A stretch of DNA of 64,000 bases from NCBI RefSeq assembly GCF_021462225.1, contig NC_061800.1:3234501-3298500 (forward strand). Reading direction: 5' to 3'. Source of the DNA: Girardinichthys multiradiatus (taxonomy: Eukaryota > Chordata > Actinopteri > Cyprinodontiformes > Goodeidae). The position numbers and the translations under genes were made by a program. The stretch's first letter is position 1, and each line of letters begins with the position of its first letter. The notes under the pieces are model-generated. The model worked only from the letters and a program-made list of their open reading frames with translations, ran no database searches and had not been told where the DNA came from. Below, one piece after another: positions 45,301 to 52,777 of the stretch.

Positions 45301-46462
45301 TAGGTGCACAAGGGAGCGTTATCACAGATTCTTCCTCCCAGCAGCTGTTAGGCTTTATAACCATCACTGCTCTCAACAAGCCCTATAAGTGTTTACATCC
45401 CTGCTGTTTTTGCACAGTTTTTCAATTTTTTGTAGGTAATGTGTTATTGTTTTCTCATGTACAATTAAAAAGGTGCTTTTTGGACATTTCAAATCGCCCT
45501 ACTCAGTTGCACATTTCATTTCATTTGAGTATGCCATTTTTAATAACAGTACAGTATTTCTTTTTCTTATGTTGTATTTTCTTCTTTTACTGTACAGTGT
45601 AGTCTTCTTGACTTTTTTAGTCTTTTACATTTGTGAGTACCTGTATGCTTCTATTTGCCTTTTACGTTGCTGCTAACACAGTGACACAATAAAGGATATT
45701 TCTATTCCATTTCTAATGAAAATGAGTTCAATTGAGGTCCCATCTGACCTCAACACCTTTTCACAACCTCCTCTGGATCAGTTAGATGATCATTGGAAAA
45801 CATAAGATGGCGTGCATGGTTTCAAAGGATTAAAGTGTAGTGTTTTGCCAATGTTGTTTTTGATTATTGCGGTCGCAAATTCCTTCAGATCATTGACAAG
45901 CTTCTTCCGTATTATTGTGGTCTGATCTGCTATCTTTCTCATTGTAATCCTCACCACAGAAGACAGAATTTTGCATGGAGCATCAGAGGGATAGTCATTT
46001 TATGCTCTTTCTATTTTTAAATAATAATTGCACCAACAGTTGTCATCTGCTAACCCACCTTGTGGCATACGTAAATTACCATCTACATAACTTGTATTTT
46101 CTGTCTCAGTGAAAGCTCTTTGCAGCTTGACTTGTTTCTTTGTGTGAGTTTAATCCAAAATTGCTGAAGTAAATCCAAAGGTCAGTCATCAAAACAAAAG
46201 CTATTTCTGATTGTATAAAGCAGTATTTGTGTTTGAGTATGTTTCATTCATCTAAGTGCCATATTAATGACTAGAACAGAAGAAAGACAACCTGAGATGA
46301 GCATGGCATGGTCACAGGTCTGATAGAGGCGACAGGACAGGTGGGTGGCTAGAGGCTGCTGGTGGCAGCGCCTGGTGTTTTTGTTCAGCTCACAGCTTGA
46401 GACGGGAAGACTGGAAATGCTCATGGGTAGCTGCTGAGGACACCTGGCAAACTCTGGGTTGT
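27346..46462 (-). CDS. Host gene: clan-CD peptidase-like (caspase/legumain fold) protein, catalytic residues replaced; five exons
   Basis: Five minus-strand exons (46462-46292, 42681-42550, 29281-29118, 27875-27603, 27522-27346) join in consistent phases to 304 codons plus stop; the N-terminus lies upstream. The order of elements fits a legumain/caspase-type fold: strand 1 (HAMLISGGW), a helix with FQHHAQNLQRFYKMLRNNGF, strand 3 (DTLVLYLNSP) and strand 4 (RVLLFVDQSYSG). Active members have GHG after strand 3 and D-x-C before SG after strand 4. Here these positions read NSP and DQS, so the enzyme is probably inactive. The N-terminal exon is Cys-rich (about six Cys) and the last exon has NVT and NAT sequons, suggesting a secreted or luminal protein. 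I do not recognise the ortholog. Intron 2-3 contains ERV1 in antisense. Confidence 0.7.
27603..27875 (-). CDS. Host gene exon 4, strand with replaced catalytic Cys
   Basis: The acceptor CTTATCCTGGCAG precedes GCTGATGTGAAG. It is 91 codons, phase 0 at both ends. LFVDQSYSG is where clan-CD peptidases have the catalytic Cys. The donor is AG|GCAAGT, a GC-type donor with full consensus around it; the nearest GT would leave exon 5 out of frame. Confidence 0.72.
27876..29117. other. Host intron, no features
   Basis: The intron between host exons 4 and 3. AT-rich; no repeat terminus, RNA gene or exon seen. Confidence 0.5.
29118..29281 (-). CDS. Host gene exon 3, strand with replaced catalytic His
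   Basis: The acceptor CTACATGCACTGAAG and donor ATT|GTAAGA bound 164 nt (2 + 54 codons). It encodes EGVYSATEKGVIREHISYIC and LVLYLNSPTRTDGTMLLWD. The NSP stands where active relatives carry the GHG motif. Confidence 0.72.
29830..30340 (+). pseudogene. L2-type LINE relic (RT C-terminal region)
   Basis: The plus-strand reading shows SRFDYCKGDFTGVGKK and QLQLMQLSRVLTNIRITDR, a diverged form of the L2/CR1 segment RLDYCN...GxxKKxIxxLQLIQNAAARVL. Further downstream, scattered stop-interrupted matches continue (GLNAHGPESIT-like, LWKNFLRT-like). It lies in the host intron just upstream of ERV1. Confidence 0.6.
30455..30868 (+). repeat. ERV1 5' LTR (family III)
   Basis: 414 bp, TGTTGG ... CTAACA. 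It contains AATAAA (about 30720) shortly before the end of the R-like region, and is matched almost throughout by the interrupted 3' LTR. A partial copy lies at 54131-54283. Confidence 0.88.
30875..30891 (+). other. ERV1 primer binding site, tRNA-Tyr
   Basis: TGGTCCTTCGAGCCGGA, 17/17 complementary to the 3' end of vertebrate tRNA-Tyr, six bases after the LTR. Confidence 0.85.
30892..31746 (+). mobile_element. ERV1 leader with three tandem hairpin-bearing repeats
   Basis: Units of about 85-90 bp (AGGAGTTTTTGAGTTTAGAG ... CCAACTCC) repeat at about 31124, 31207 and 31290. Each contains a hairpin: AATTTCC-CTTGA-GGAAATT (31153-31171), AATTTCC-CCCAA-GGAGATT (31237-31255), and a third with one broken pair (31322-31340). 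ERV2 has two such units. No coding frame was found here. Confidence 0.7.
31747..31800. repeat. TA microsatellite
   Basis: About 26 TA units that replace the left inverted repeat of the Tc1 immediately to the right. Similar TA tracts at 33330-33382 and 56632-56658 lie at Tc1 right ends, suggesting expansion from TA target sites. Confidence 0.9.
31801..33329 (+). mobile_element. Tc1-like transposon (family B, copy 1), left end lost
   Basis: The right inverted repeat is present (GAATGAGAAGGTGTATCCAA ... GGTCTGTA). The left one, intact in copy 2 at 55011, is missing and a TA tract stands there. It sits in the ERV1 leader, and the flanking ERV sequence on the right is the same as in ERV2. Confidence 0.85.
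32121..33170 (+). pseudogene. Tc1 transposase pseudogene (family B, copy 1)
   Basis: The ATG at 32121 is followed by an in-frame TGA at codon 12 (32154-32156). The same TGA is present in copy 2 (55458-55460) and probably derives from CGA. After it the frame is open to 33170: helix-turn-helix (VRTIMKTLKVSPSAVAKTI), basic RPRKGRPR segment, Asp in SDESKF, Asp in FQQDNHPKH. The expected catalytic Glu context reads NPVDMVW, so Glu is replaced by Asp (copy 2 has NPIEMLW). Inactive by both lesions. Confidence 0.88.
33330..33382. repeat. TA microsatellite
   Basis: About 26 TA units directly after the right end of the Tc1. Confidence 0.9.
33468..33676 (+). mobile_element. tRNA-derived SINE (type B), 5'-truncated
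   Basis: The body and tail of the same SINE as 24684-25058, ending in TGAC units. It is flanked by a perfect 11-bp duplication AATCAAATAAA (33457-33467, 33677-33687). The corresponding place in ERV2 (56733-56743) is the empty site. Confidence 0.92.
33806..34591 (+). pseudogene. ERV1 gag remnant
   Basis: The ATG at 33806 opens a frame with an N-terminal Met-Gly-Asn, a myristoylation-type matrix start, ending in a stop near 33953. Matrix/proline-rich residues reappear in other frames (34153-34365, P-rich with SAP and SPY segments). Capsid C-terminal residues follow after a large internal deletion near 34352, whose junction is identical in ERV2 (57407). No zinc knuckle remains. Many stops and shifts; nothing functional. 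Confidence 0.65.
34592..36513 (+). mobile_element. ERV1 internal region without recognisable coding
   Basis: AT-rich remnants. 35126-35200 holds a short teleost repeat tail (GGCAATTCAAAGTGCTTTAC), also present in ERV2 at about 58170-58232. Up to about 35575 the sequence matches 57646-58640 of ERV2. Reverse transcriptase is not detectable. Confidence 0.5.
36514..37300 (+). pseudogene. ERV1 integrase remnant
   Basis: Stop-riddled plus-strand sequence parallel to the integrase of ERV3. It shows a degenerate zinc-binding region (CASCLICLKH near 36600), a CRAG-type version of the GLVE region, the segment around TPFEIIHGR (about 36972), and a C-terminal GDWVLI-like stretch with a stop. Both catalytic domains are destroyed. 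Confidence 0.6.
37440..38738 (+). pseudogene. ERV1 env remnant
   Basis: Hydrophobic leader residues near 37460-37530, a frame-broken surface subunit (37592-38040), then a gamma-type transmembrane region. This has a heptad/immunosuppressive-like segment followed by two Cys separated by seven residues (about 38280-38385), and a membrane anchor plus acidic cytoplasmic tail (38457-38738). Gammaretroviral env usually has CX6CC here; this copy has CX7C. Several shifts and stops separate the parts. Confidence 0.65.
39401..40944 (-). pseudogene. Rex1-type reverse transcriptase, broken frame
   Basis: The frame 40944-39721 carries RT motifs: NKAAGTDHVSPRVLK, VALTSHIMKVLERLL, FFDFSSAFNTIQ, GAPQGTVLSPFLFTLYTSDF and YSDDSAVVG, where the catalytic YxDD is YSDD. 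The C-terminal part (VEEYKYLGVHLDNRLEW) follows in another frame at 39700-39401 after a shift near 39720. The enzyme would prime reverse transcription at a nicked target. Broken, but with few lesions. Confidence 0.82.
41207..42139 (-). pseudogene. Rex1-type LINE endonuclease region
   Basis: A 310-codon minus-strand frame with a basic RRRRGCRAGAKRKERRR stretch, MGNVRLLGNKLDEL, CFTETWL, GGLAVFVNNRW and AISGDFNHASL, the order of an APE-type endonuclease. It ends early at 41207, and the linker to the RT (41123-40945) is in another frame. Confidence 0.78.
42550..42681 (-). CDS. Host gene exon 2
   Basis: The acceptor GTGCTTGTGTACAG and donor CTTG|GTAGGAAG bound 132 nt. It reads WQSQMTFQHHAQNLQRFY and a helix ending FFANSGQLL. 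Its phase joins to exon 3 through a Gly/Asp codon split as G|AT. The downstream donor lies only 77 bp from the 3' LTR of ERV1. Confidence 0.75.
42782..42905 (+). mobile_element. tRNA-derived SINE (type A), internally deleted
   Basis: GTGGTGGCCTAGTGGTGGAG and GGTTCAAATCCC (B box), then CCCTGAGCAAGAAGCCCCTG and GGGATGGGTTAAATGCAGAG. Same family as 2209-7187, with about 70 bp missing. It lies in the host intron just upstream of exon 2. Confidence 0.7.
42906..43385. other. Non-genic intronic stretch
   Basis: No gene. A segment near 43265-43375 (CAGGAAGAATGGGCCAAAAG) resembles a piece of a widespread teleost DNA-transposon or LINE repeat that I cannot assign. Confidence 0.35.
43386..44159 (-). 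mobile_element. Tc1-like transposon (family C), internally deleted
   Basis: Both inverted repeats are present (CAGGGGTTGGACAATGAAAA from 43386; complement ending CAACCCCTG at 44159), with TA on each side. Only 774 bp remain: the transposase N-terminus (minus frame 43981-43568, MGDIPEFKRGQIVGAPLAG) joins the 3' end near 43600. It is a non-autonomous deletion derivative inside the first visible host intron. Confidence 0.88.
44430..45705 (+). pseudogene. Rex1/L2-like LINE fragment
   Basis: Plus-strand frames carry RGKDIDSITDCITDYINFCV and NSKPWII (linker region of Rex1-like ORFs). They continue with KGQGRLYWLRRMRSYGVQGA, ASVVASSIF, LIDGQ and RYHRFFLPAAVRLYN, the C-terminal part downstream of the RT palm. 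The RT core itself is deleted near 44880. The 3' end near 45690 has an AATAAAGGATA segment. Confidence 0.7.
45706..46291. other. Non-genic intronic stretch
   Basis: No recognisable feature between the LINE fragment and the first visible host exon. Confidence 0.45.
46292..46462 (-). CDS. Host gene, first visible exon
   Basis: The acceptor CCTCCTCCTCCAACAG and donor CTCAG|GTTGTC bound 171 nt (2 + 56 codons + 1). It encodes a Cys-rich stretch (NPEFARCPQQLPMSISSLP ... CELNKNTRRC) ending DHAMLIS. The end phase fits the GGW at the start of exon 2. Upstream exons were not found in the window. Confidence 0.68.
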
Positions 46463-46559
46463 CTGTTGGAGGAGGAGGAAAAGTTCAGAACAGGAAGACC
46501 ATCACAGAAAATGTACATGCTCCAAAACAACTGTGCTCACCATGTCCTTGTAGTATACT

Positions 46560-46645
46560 GTAATCAGAATCAGAATCAGAATCAGCTTTATTGCCAAGTT
46601 CGTACATACAAACAAGGAATTTGCCTCCGGTACACTTTGCTCTAA
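46560..46645 (-). repeat. LINE 3' tail (CAGAAT repeats)
   Basis: Repeated AGAATC units followed by CAGCTTTATTGCCAAGTTCG and AACAAGGAATTTGCC, a common teleost LINE 3' end in minus orientation. The body is absent. Confidence 0.55.
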
Positions 46646-46897
46646 TATGATAGCACTTAAACTTCCCCTTTAGATCTTTAGATATAAAAAAAAGATTTCT
46701 TAATATTTTCGTGCCAGAAAATCAACTTGTCATCTTGTCAGTAATGATAACTAATTTACAAGCTGTTGTTCCACTGTTTCACTGTTTCTTCATAGCACAA
46801 AGGTAATTTTATACAGCACTCTTGTGACACAGTGAGAGCCTTTGGAGCAAGGCCGATCTTTTTATGTTCTCAGGTCAAATTTCTGCAGATGGTGTTA

Positions 46898-47482
46898 CAG
46901 GGGTTGGACAATGAAACTGAAACACCTGTCATTTTAGTGTGGGAGGTTTTGTGGCTAAATTGGACCAGCCTGGTAGCCAGTCTTCATTGATTGCACATTG
47001 CACCAGTAAGAGCAGAGTGTGAAGGTTCAATTAGCAGGATAAGAGCACAGTTTTTCTCAAAATATTGAAATGCACACAACAATATGGGTGACATACCAGA
47101 GTTCAAAAGAGGACAAATTATTGGTGCACGTCTTGCTGGCGCATTTGTGACCAAGACAGCAAGTCCTTGTGATTTATCAAGAGCCACGGTATCCAGAGTA
47201 ACGTCAGCATACCACCAAGAAGGACGAACCACATCCAACAGGATTAACTGTGGACGCAAGAGGAAGCTGTCTGAAAGGGATGTTCGGGTGCTAACCCGGA
47301 TTGTATCCAAAAAACATAAAACCGCAGCTGCCCAAATCACGGCAGAATTAAATGTGCACCTCAACTCTCCTGTTTCCACCAGAACTGTCCGTCCGGAGCT
47401 CCACAGGGTCAATATACACGGCCGGGCTGCTATAACCACACCTTTGGTCACTCATGCCAATGCCAAACATCGGATTCAATAG
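46898..47482 (+). mobile_element. Tc1-like transposon (family C), 3'-truncated
   Basis: The left inverted repeat CAGGGGTTGGACAATGAAAC starts at 46898 after TA. The transposase frame from 47084 (MGDIPEFKRGQIIGARLAG) is open for 132 codons, then breaks at 47482 at the junction with an L2 LINE. Only the DNA-binding N-terminus remains. Confidence 0.85.
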
Positions 47483-47509
47483 TGCATGGGGATGTTTAAG
47501 ATTTGTGAT

Positions 47510-48720
47510 GAAATGAAGAAGTTCCAGTGATGATCAGAGTGGCAGACATCTGAACAATTTGGAGCTTATGGAAGGATTTTTGAGGGAGACCAAAAAAGTT
47601 TTGCAATAATCAATATGGGAGGTGACAAGGCTGTGGACAATAATTGAGGTGAGGTGAGGGTAAAGGGAGGGACAAAGAAGATTACTGTTACATAGATGGA
47701 AATATGCAGACTGAGTGATATTAATAAAGACAAATAGGGAACTAAAGGATGACACCCAGATTCTTAACATAAGGTGAGGGGAACTGTGGAGCTGTCATTG
47801 GAGAGGGGAAAAACTGTCCGTTTTGGATAGTACTGATTTAGTTCCTACAAGAAAGAGCTCAGTTTTATCACTATTTAATTTTAAAAAGTTGGAAGTGAAC
47901 TAAGTTTTAATTTTAGACAAACAGGAGGTGAGGGTGGGTGCATAGAATTGGGTTTGCTGGATAAGTAGAGCTGGGTGTCATCCACGGAGCAATGGAAATT
48001 AATATTAAACTTACCAAAAATATTGCCAAGGCGAAGAAGGTAAATGATAAAGAGTAGAGGTCTTAGGGGAAAGCCCTGAGGCACACCAGATGTTACAGGA
48101 GAGCAGTGAGAACTGAAGGATTTAAGATGGACAAACTGAGTGTGGTTGCTAAGGTAGGGAATAACCAATGAAGGTTGATGCCAAGCGATGATAATCTGTT
48201 GAGGAGAATGGTGTGAGAGATGGTATTAAAGCCTGACTCGGATCAAGGAGGATGAGTATGGAAAACAAAATAGAGTCAGCTGCCATTTGAAGGTTGTTGG
48301 TGGGTGAGGTTATTTTAAGTTAAATGCAGGTTAAGTTGAATAGCAACTGTTTTTTCAAGTATTTTGGATAAGAAAAGTAAATGCGAAATGGGGCGAAGAT
48401 TATTATTGTTGTTGGGATCTGATCCAGAGTTTTTCAGTATATGCATGATAACTGCAGTCTTAAGAAGGGTGGGAACAATTCCAATAGTGAGCGAGGAGTG
48501 AATGATAGCAGTTATGAAAGAGAGGAGAGGCAAGAGGCAGCATTTAAGCAGGGATGTAGGGATAGAATTAAACAAGCATGTAGAGGGTTGGGATTTCTGA
48601 AACATTCGGGAGTTGAAAACTGGCAAGTGGCTGACAAAAGGAAGAAGTTACAGATGTTGAGAGAGAATATGGGGTAAGAGATCACAAGTACCGGTCAAGT
48701 ACAAATCTGGAGGTAGTGAG
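47510..48720 (-). pseudogene. L2-type LINE fragment (RT), minus strand
   Basis: Minus-strand frames carry ILEKTVAIQLNLHL (48315-48626), then [20 protein letters not shown] and [12 protein letters not shown] (47881-48168), and SHIDYCKTFL (47534-47770). The order matches the L2/CR1 RT palm and its C-terminal region; YADD is changed to SVDD here. Many shifts and stops. Confidence 0.75.
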
Positions 48721-48954
48721 TCCAGAGGTTGCAGAATATTGCTGAACAGCAAAAACAATGTTTTGGAGTTACTTTCATCGAGCAGATCAAACCAGCATAG
48801 TAATGTAATTTAGTTTTAGCAAATAAATCCTTATACTGTGGTATATGAGTTTTATCCAAGTTCTTATGAATGGTGACACCAATTTGTTTCTATACAGTCT
48901 CTTAAGTCGTTGACATTTGGCGCTCTTAGTCATGTGTTCAGGGGTAAATTCAAT

Positions 48955-49174
48955 TCAAGTTCAATTCAATTCAAAAATACTTTATAAATAATAATAAAAG
49001 GCAAATTCAATGTTGTTGTAGCTCATATTATACAGGTGTCTTCAAAGAGCCGTTGTGGATGCTGATGGCTGTGGGCAGGAAGGATCTCCTGTAGAGATCT
49101 GTCTTAAGCAGATCTGAAAAAGCCTCTGACTGAAGATACTCTGTTGTTGTACCACAGTTTCATGAAGAGGATTG
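48955..49174 (-). repeat. Rex1-type LINE 3' end
   Basis: Matches 38998-39210 of the Rex1 LINE (TCAATTCAATTCAAAAATAC, then AAAGAGCCGTTGTGGATGCT). It stops at 49174 where the family II LTR begins. Confidence 0.8.
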
Positions 49175-50573
49175 TAAGAAATTATGATTATTGATTATAA
49201 ATATTTATCAAAAATTTGAATTAAACTCATACTTCAGAAGAAATAAATTCTAACCAAAAATATTTCTTACAAAAAGAGATCAGAGATACACTCTGGTGGT
49301 CTGATTATTGGGTTCACAGCAGTTAATAATTACATTTAGTTAATTATCTTTAATAATTGATAATTATTAACCAAAACCACGCTAAATGTCATTGTGTTAT
49401 CAACCGTTTTACCGAATGGTGGGGAACACTAACCTTATTTTGACAGACAAATCACTCTTGCACAAAATAATCTATCTATGTGAATATGAATTAAACCACT
49501 AGCCTCTCTTACAACCAACTATTCTGGTCAACAACGTTTCACCTCATTAAGGATGCATGATTCTACAAAAGGGGTACATTAATAACCAAACTTAATAACC
49601 CATATTAATAACCAAGGCTGCATGCTGAGGGTAGATGGAGATTAAACCAGCAGTTTATGGACTGAGTGGGAATAGATCAAAGCTTTGGATTGACTTTGAA
49701 TATGGGAAAAACACAATCAGTGGGAGGCGACGAGTTTCCACGTAGGTAGCACCTTCGGGAGCCGCTTAGCTCTTTATCTGCTAACAGTGCTACTCCAGCA
49801 TATAGCCCTAAAACCCACCAAGGCGGGATCGCAGTGGAAAATCACAAAGGTCCATAAATGGTAAAACAATGGAGATGAACACAAGGCTCAGTTCCCAGCC
49901 TCAGTCTACTTTAAAGTCTACTGTAACTTCAAACTGGGTCAGCGCTCATTTGATCAAAGCACGGTACACATGCACCAGCATTCATATTTTCCTGAGTGCC
50001 GCCACTCTTCGCAGTCCAACAATATTCAAAAGCAATCACAGTTCAGCATAAACATTTCAAAATTGCATGCACCAAGTTGTTGGGACCCCAGCGATGGGTT
50101 ACAACATTAAAGGCCAGTACGAACTTTTTTGGAACTTTCAAAACAAATCCCATTAACCTACTTCCAGCACAGCCAGGAACAGGAATAACAGCGGACTTCC
50201 TGTGACATCACTGTTTGAAAAGAAACCCCACTTTGCAACAAGCAGACCTCTTCCACGCAGGTCTCCAGCAGAACTGGAAGGAGAGACACAGCCCACTAAT
50301 GTCTATTTGCTGGCAAACAGATCTGGATCCAACAAAACTGGATCCAAGAGTGTCATACGATCACGATTTATATGCACAAAGTGTAGTAGGAATAAATTGC
50401 TGTTTGTGTATTCGTTATTCATTCATGAACGGGGTAATTAAGGTGCAAGTGTGGCTTGACTTTTCTTTCTGAGGTCTACAGAAGAAAACTGTGTTCCAGA
50501 GAGTTCCCAGCAGAGACCCTGTCTCTACAATGCCGAGTGGAGCAGTTTTTCCCGGTCTGAAGGTAGGACAACA
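49175..50573. mobile_element. LTR-like element, family II (copy 2)
   Basis: Starts TGTAAGAAATTATGATTATT and shares blocks with 11532-14348: TATTGATAATTATTAACC-like, AATCACTCTTGCACA, TCTATGTGAATAT, CATGATTCTACA and CTTCCTGTGACATCA. The right end is uncertain; GGACAACA at 50573 would match the CCAACA end. No coding region. The stretch 50574-51388 after it may be its internal region. Confidence 0.4.
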
Positions 50574-51388
50574 GGACCGTATCACCATGGCTACAGCAGT
50601 GATGTGCAGTTTAGCCGGCCTGGCAGAACGAGCTGCCCCGCCCCACAGCTACGGAGGTTAGCTGCAAGTTATCCCTTTGTTCACTGTGGATGCTTTCCTC
50701 AACTTCGTCGCCCCGGACAACTTTTCCTCAGCACAGTTCACAGTAAAATGAAAAGGTTCATTTTATGACGTTTGGTTTGGTTTGTGTTGAGAACTCAGCA
50801 ATCTTAGTGCTAGCAGATTAGCTGCCCAGCCCATGTGCTCAGTTTATGTGCTCTGTGTTCTTAAAGTTAAGACAAACTTTATTTAAAGGGTGATTTTTAA
50901 TACAGAAGATAGGGCATAACGCGCCGTCCACGCTTATGCATTTTAAGACTTTTATTAGTGGTATTTTAAAGGTATGTTTGATTCTGATGATAAGCTACAA
51001 GTTTCTTTTGTTAGCCCCAACTGCTAAAAGTTAAGAACACGTGCTTGCCTACTTTGAGATAGCTAAAGATCATTTACCCAGAAAGGTTGTTAGTTTTCAA
51101 TCTAGGAAATAATATTCCCTATATATTATTTTACTAAACTTGATAACTAAGTAAACACTAGTAAGACCCATTTATCCAGAAAGATTTGGTTCTTATTCAA
51201 AACAATATTTCCTTAAATATTTTAGTATTTTCTTAATAATGTTTCCATAAATATTATTTTAATAAATAAAGGCAGCTAATTAAACATCATTAGGACCAAT
51301 TAATCCAGAAAGGTTTGGTTCTTATTCAAAATAATGTTTCCTTAAATATTATTTTAATATTTAAGGAAAAAAATATTTCCTTAATGGG
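50574..51388. other. Non-coding stretch with diverged tandem repeats
   Basis: From about 51070 to 51350 a roughly 120-bp unit (CCAGAAAGGTTTGGTTCTTA, TTAAATATTATTTTA) repeats about three times with substitutions. No gene recognised. Confidence 0.5.
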
Positions 51389-52435
51389 GAGGATGCCGGT
51401 TAGACCTGGCAGACCCAAACAAATCTTGAGGGTCTGCTGGGAATGCATGGCAGAGTCTCTCGTGAGGTGGAGCTTCAACTCCCACCTCTGGGAGAGTTCT
51501 TCAAGCACATTCCAGGGGAGGTGGGTGACATTGAGTCTGAGGGGGCCATGTTCCGCGCCTCACCGGAGCTGTGGTCGCAAGATTGTTGGTGCCTGTTGCG
51601 GCGGCAATCCTCAAACCCGCTAGTGGACTCCAGACGTGAGGGATGCTGTCAGGCTGAAGAAGGAGTCCTATCGGGTCTTTTTGGCCTGTGGGACTCCAGA
51701 ACCATCTGATGGGTACCGGCAGTCCAAGCAGCATGTAGCTCGGGTGGTTGCTGAGGCAAAAACGTGGGCGCGAGTATGGGGTACCAGGCCCTTTGATACA
51801 GGCTGTTAGGTCCCTGTATGACCAGTGTCAGAGCTTGGTCAGCATTGCCGGCAGTAAGTCGGACTGGACTCCGCAAAGGTTGCCCTTTGTCAACAATTCT
51901 GTTCATAACATTTATGCACATAATTTCTAAGCGCAGCCAAGGTGTTGAGGGGATCCATTTTGGTGGCCTTAGGATTGTGTCTCTACTTTTTGCGGATGAT
52001 GTGGTCCTATTGGCTTCATCCACTCGTGATCTACAGCTCTCACTGGAGCAGTTCGCAGCCAAGTGTGAAGCGGCCAGGATGAGCCGCTTCACACTGAGGC
52101 CATGGTCTGAGGCCATGGTCTGAGGCCATGGTCTTGAGCTGGAAAAGGGTAGAGTGCCTTCTCCGGGTCAGGGGGAGGTCCTGCCTCAAGTGGAGGAGTT
52201 CAAGTATCTTGGGGTCTTGTTCACGAATGAGGGAAAAATGGAGCAGGAGACGGTTGGTGCTGTGTCTGCAGTGATGTGCTCTCGATTTACCGGTCGATCT
52301 ACGTTCCTGCCCTCATCTATGGTCATGAGCTTTGGGTCATGACCGAAATAACGAGATCACAGATACAAACGGTCGAAATAAGTTTCCTCCGCAGGGTGTC
52401 TGGGCTCTCCCTTAGAGATAGGGTGAGAAGCTCAT
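51389..52435 (+). pseudogene. RTE-clade LINE fragment E
   Basis: Plus-strand pieces parallel to LINE A: RPGRPKQILRVCWECMAES (linker after the endonuclease), CGRKIVGACCGGNPQT, then after an internal deletion the RT with LRKGCPLSTILFITFM and [14 protein letters not shown], and [14 protein letters not shown]. Several frameshifts and a local duplication (GAGGCCATGGTCT, about 52098). It is more diverged than LINEs A-C, so older. Confidence 0.75.
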
Positions 52436-52777
52436 TGTAATTGTACAGGCCTTGCTTTTGAATAAAAACCCTGTCTTTGGGGAGGAAAAGTCGGAAGTGC
52501 TCTGGTGACTCAGCCGACACGTCTCCCCGGCCGGGCGAAAGAAACTGTGTTTCCGTTTATTATTTAGTTTTACTAAAACAGTATAGCATAGGACTTAGCT
52601 TTACCAAAACAAACGAGCACGCAGGAGTTTCTGGGAACAACTCCATCAGTTTTGTTCCTGCCTCCTGCTGAGCATGAGTTTTTGTTATTAAACCTTTTTT
52701 TTTCACTTACCATCACGCTGCCTGCTCGTCTGCATTCTGGGGTCCAATTCCAAGTAAACTGACAGAACACTGACAGT
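52436..52777 (+). other. Untranslated leader of a retroelement (LTR-like)
   Basis: The stretch ends with ATTAAACC, a T run, CTGCCTGCTCGTCTGCATTC and TGGGGTCCAATTCCAAGTA just before the ORF at 52778. The TGGGGTCC could be a primer site after an LTR, which would make this a Ty3/gypsy-like leader. This is inference. Confidence 0.35.
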
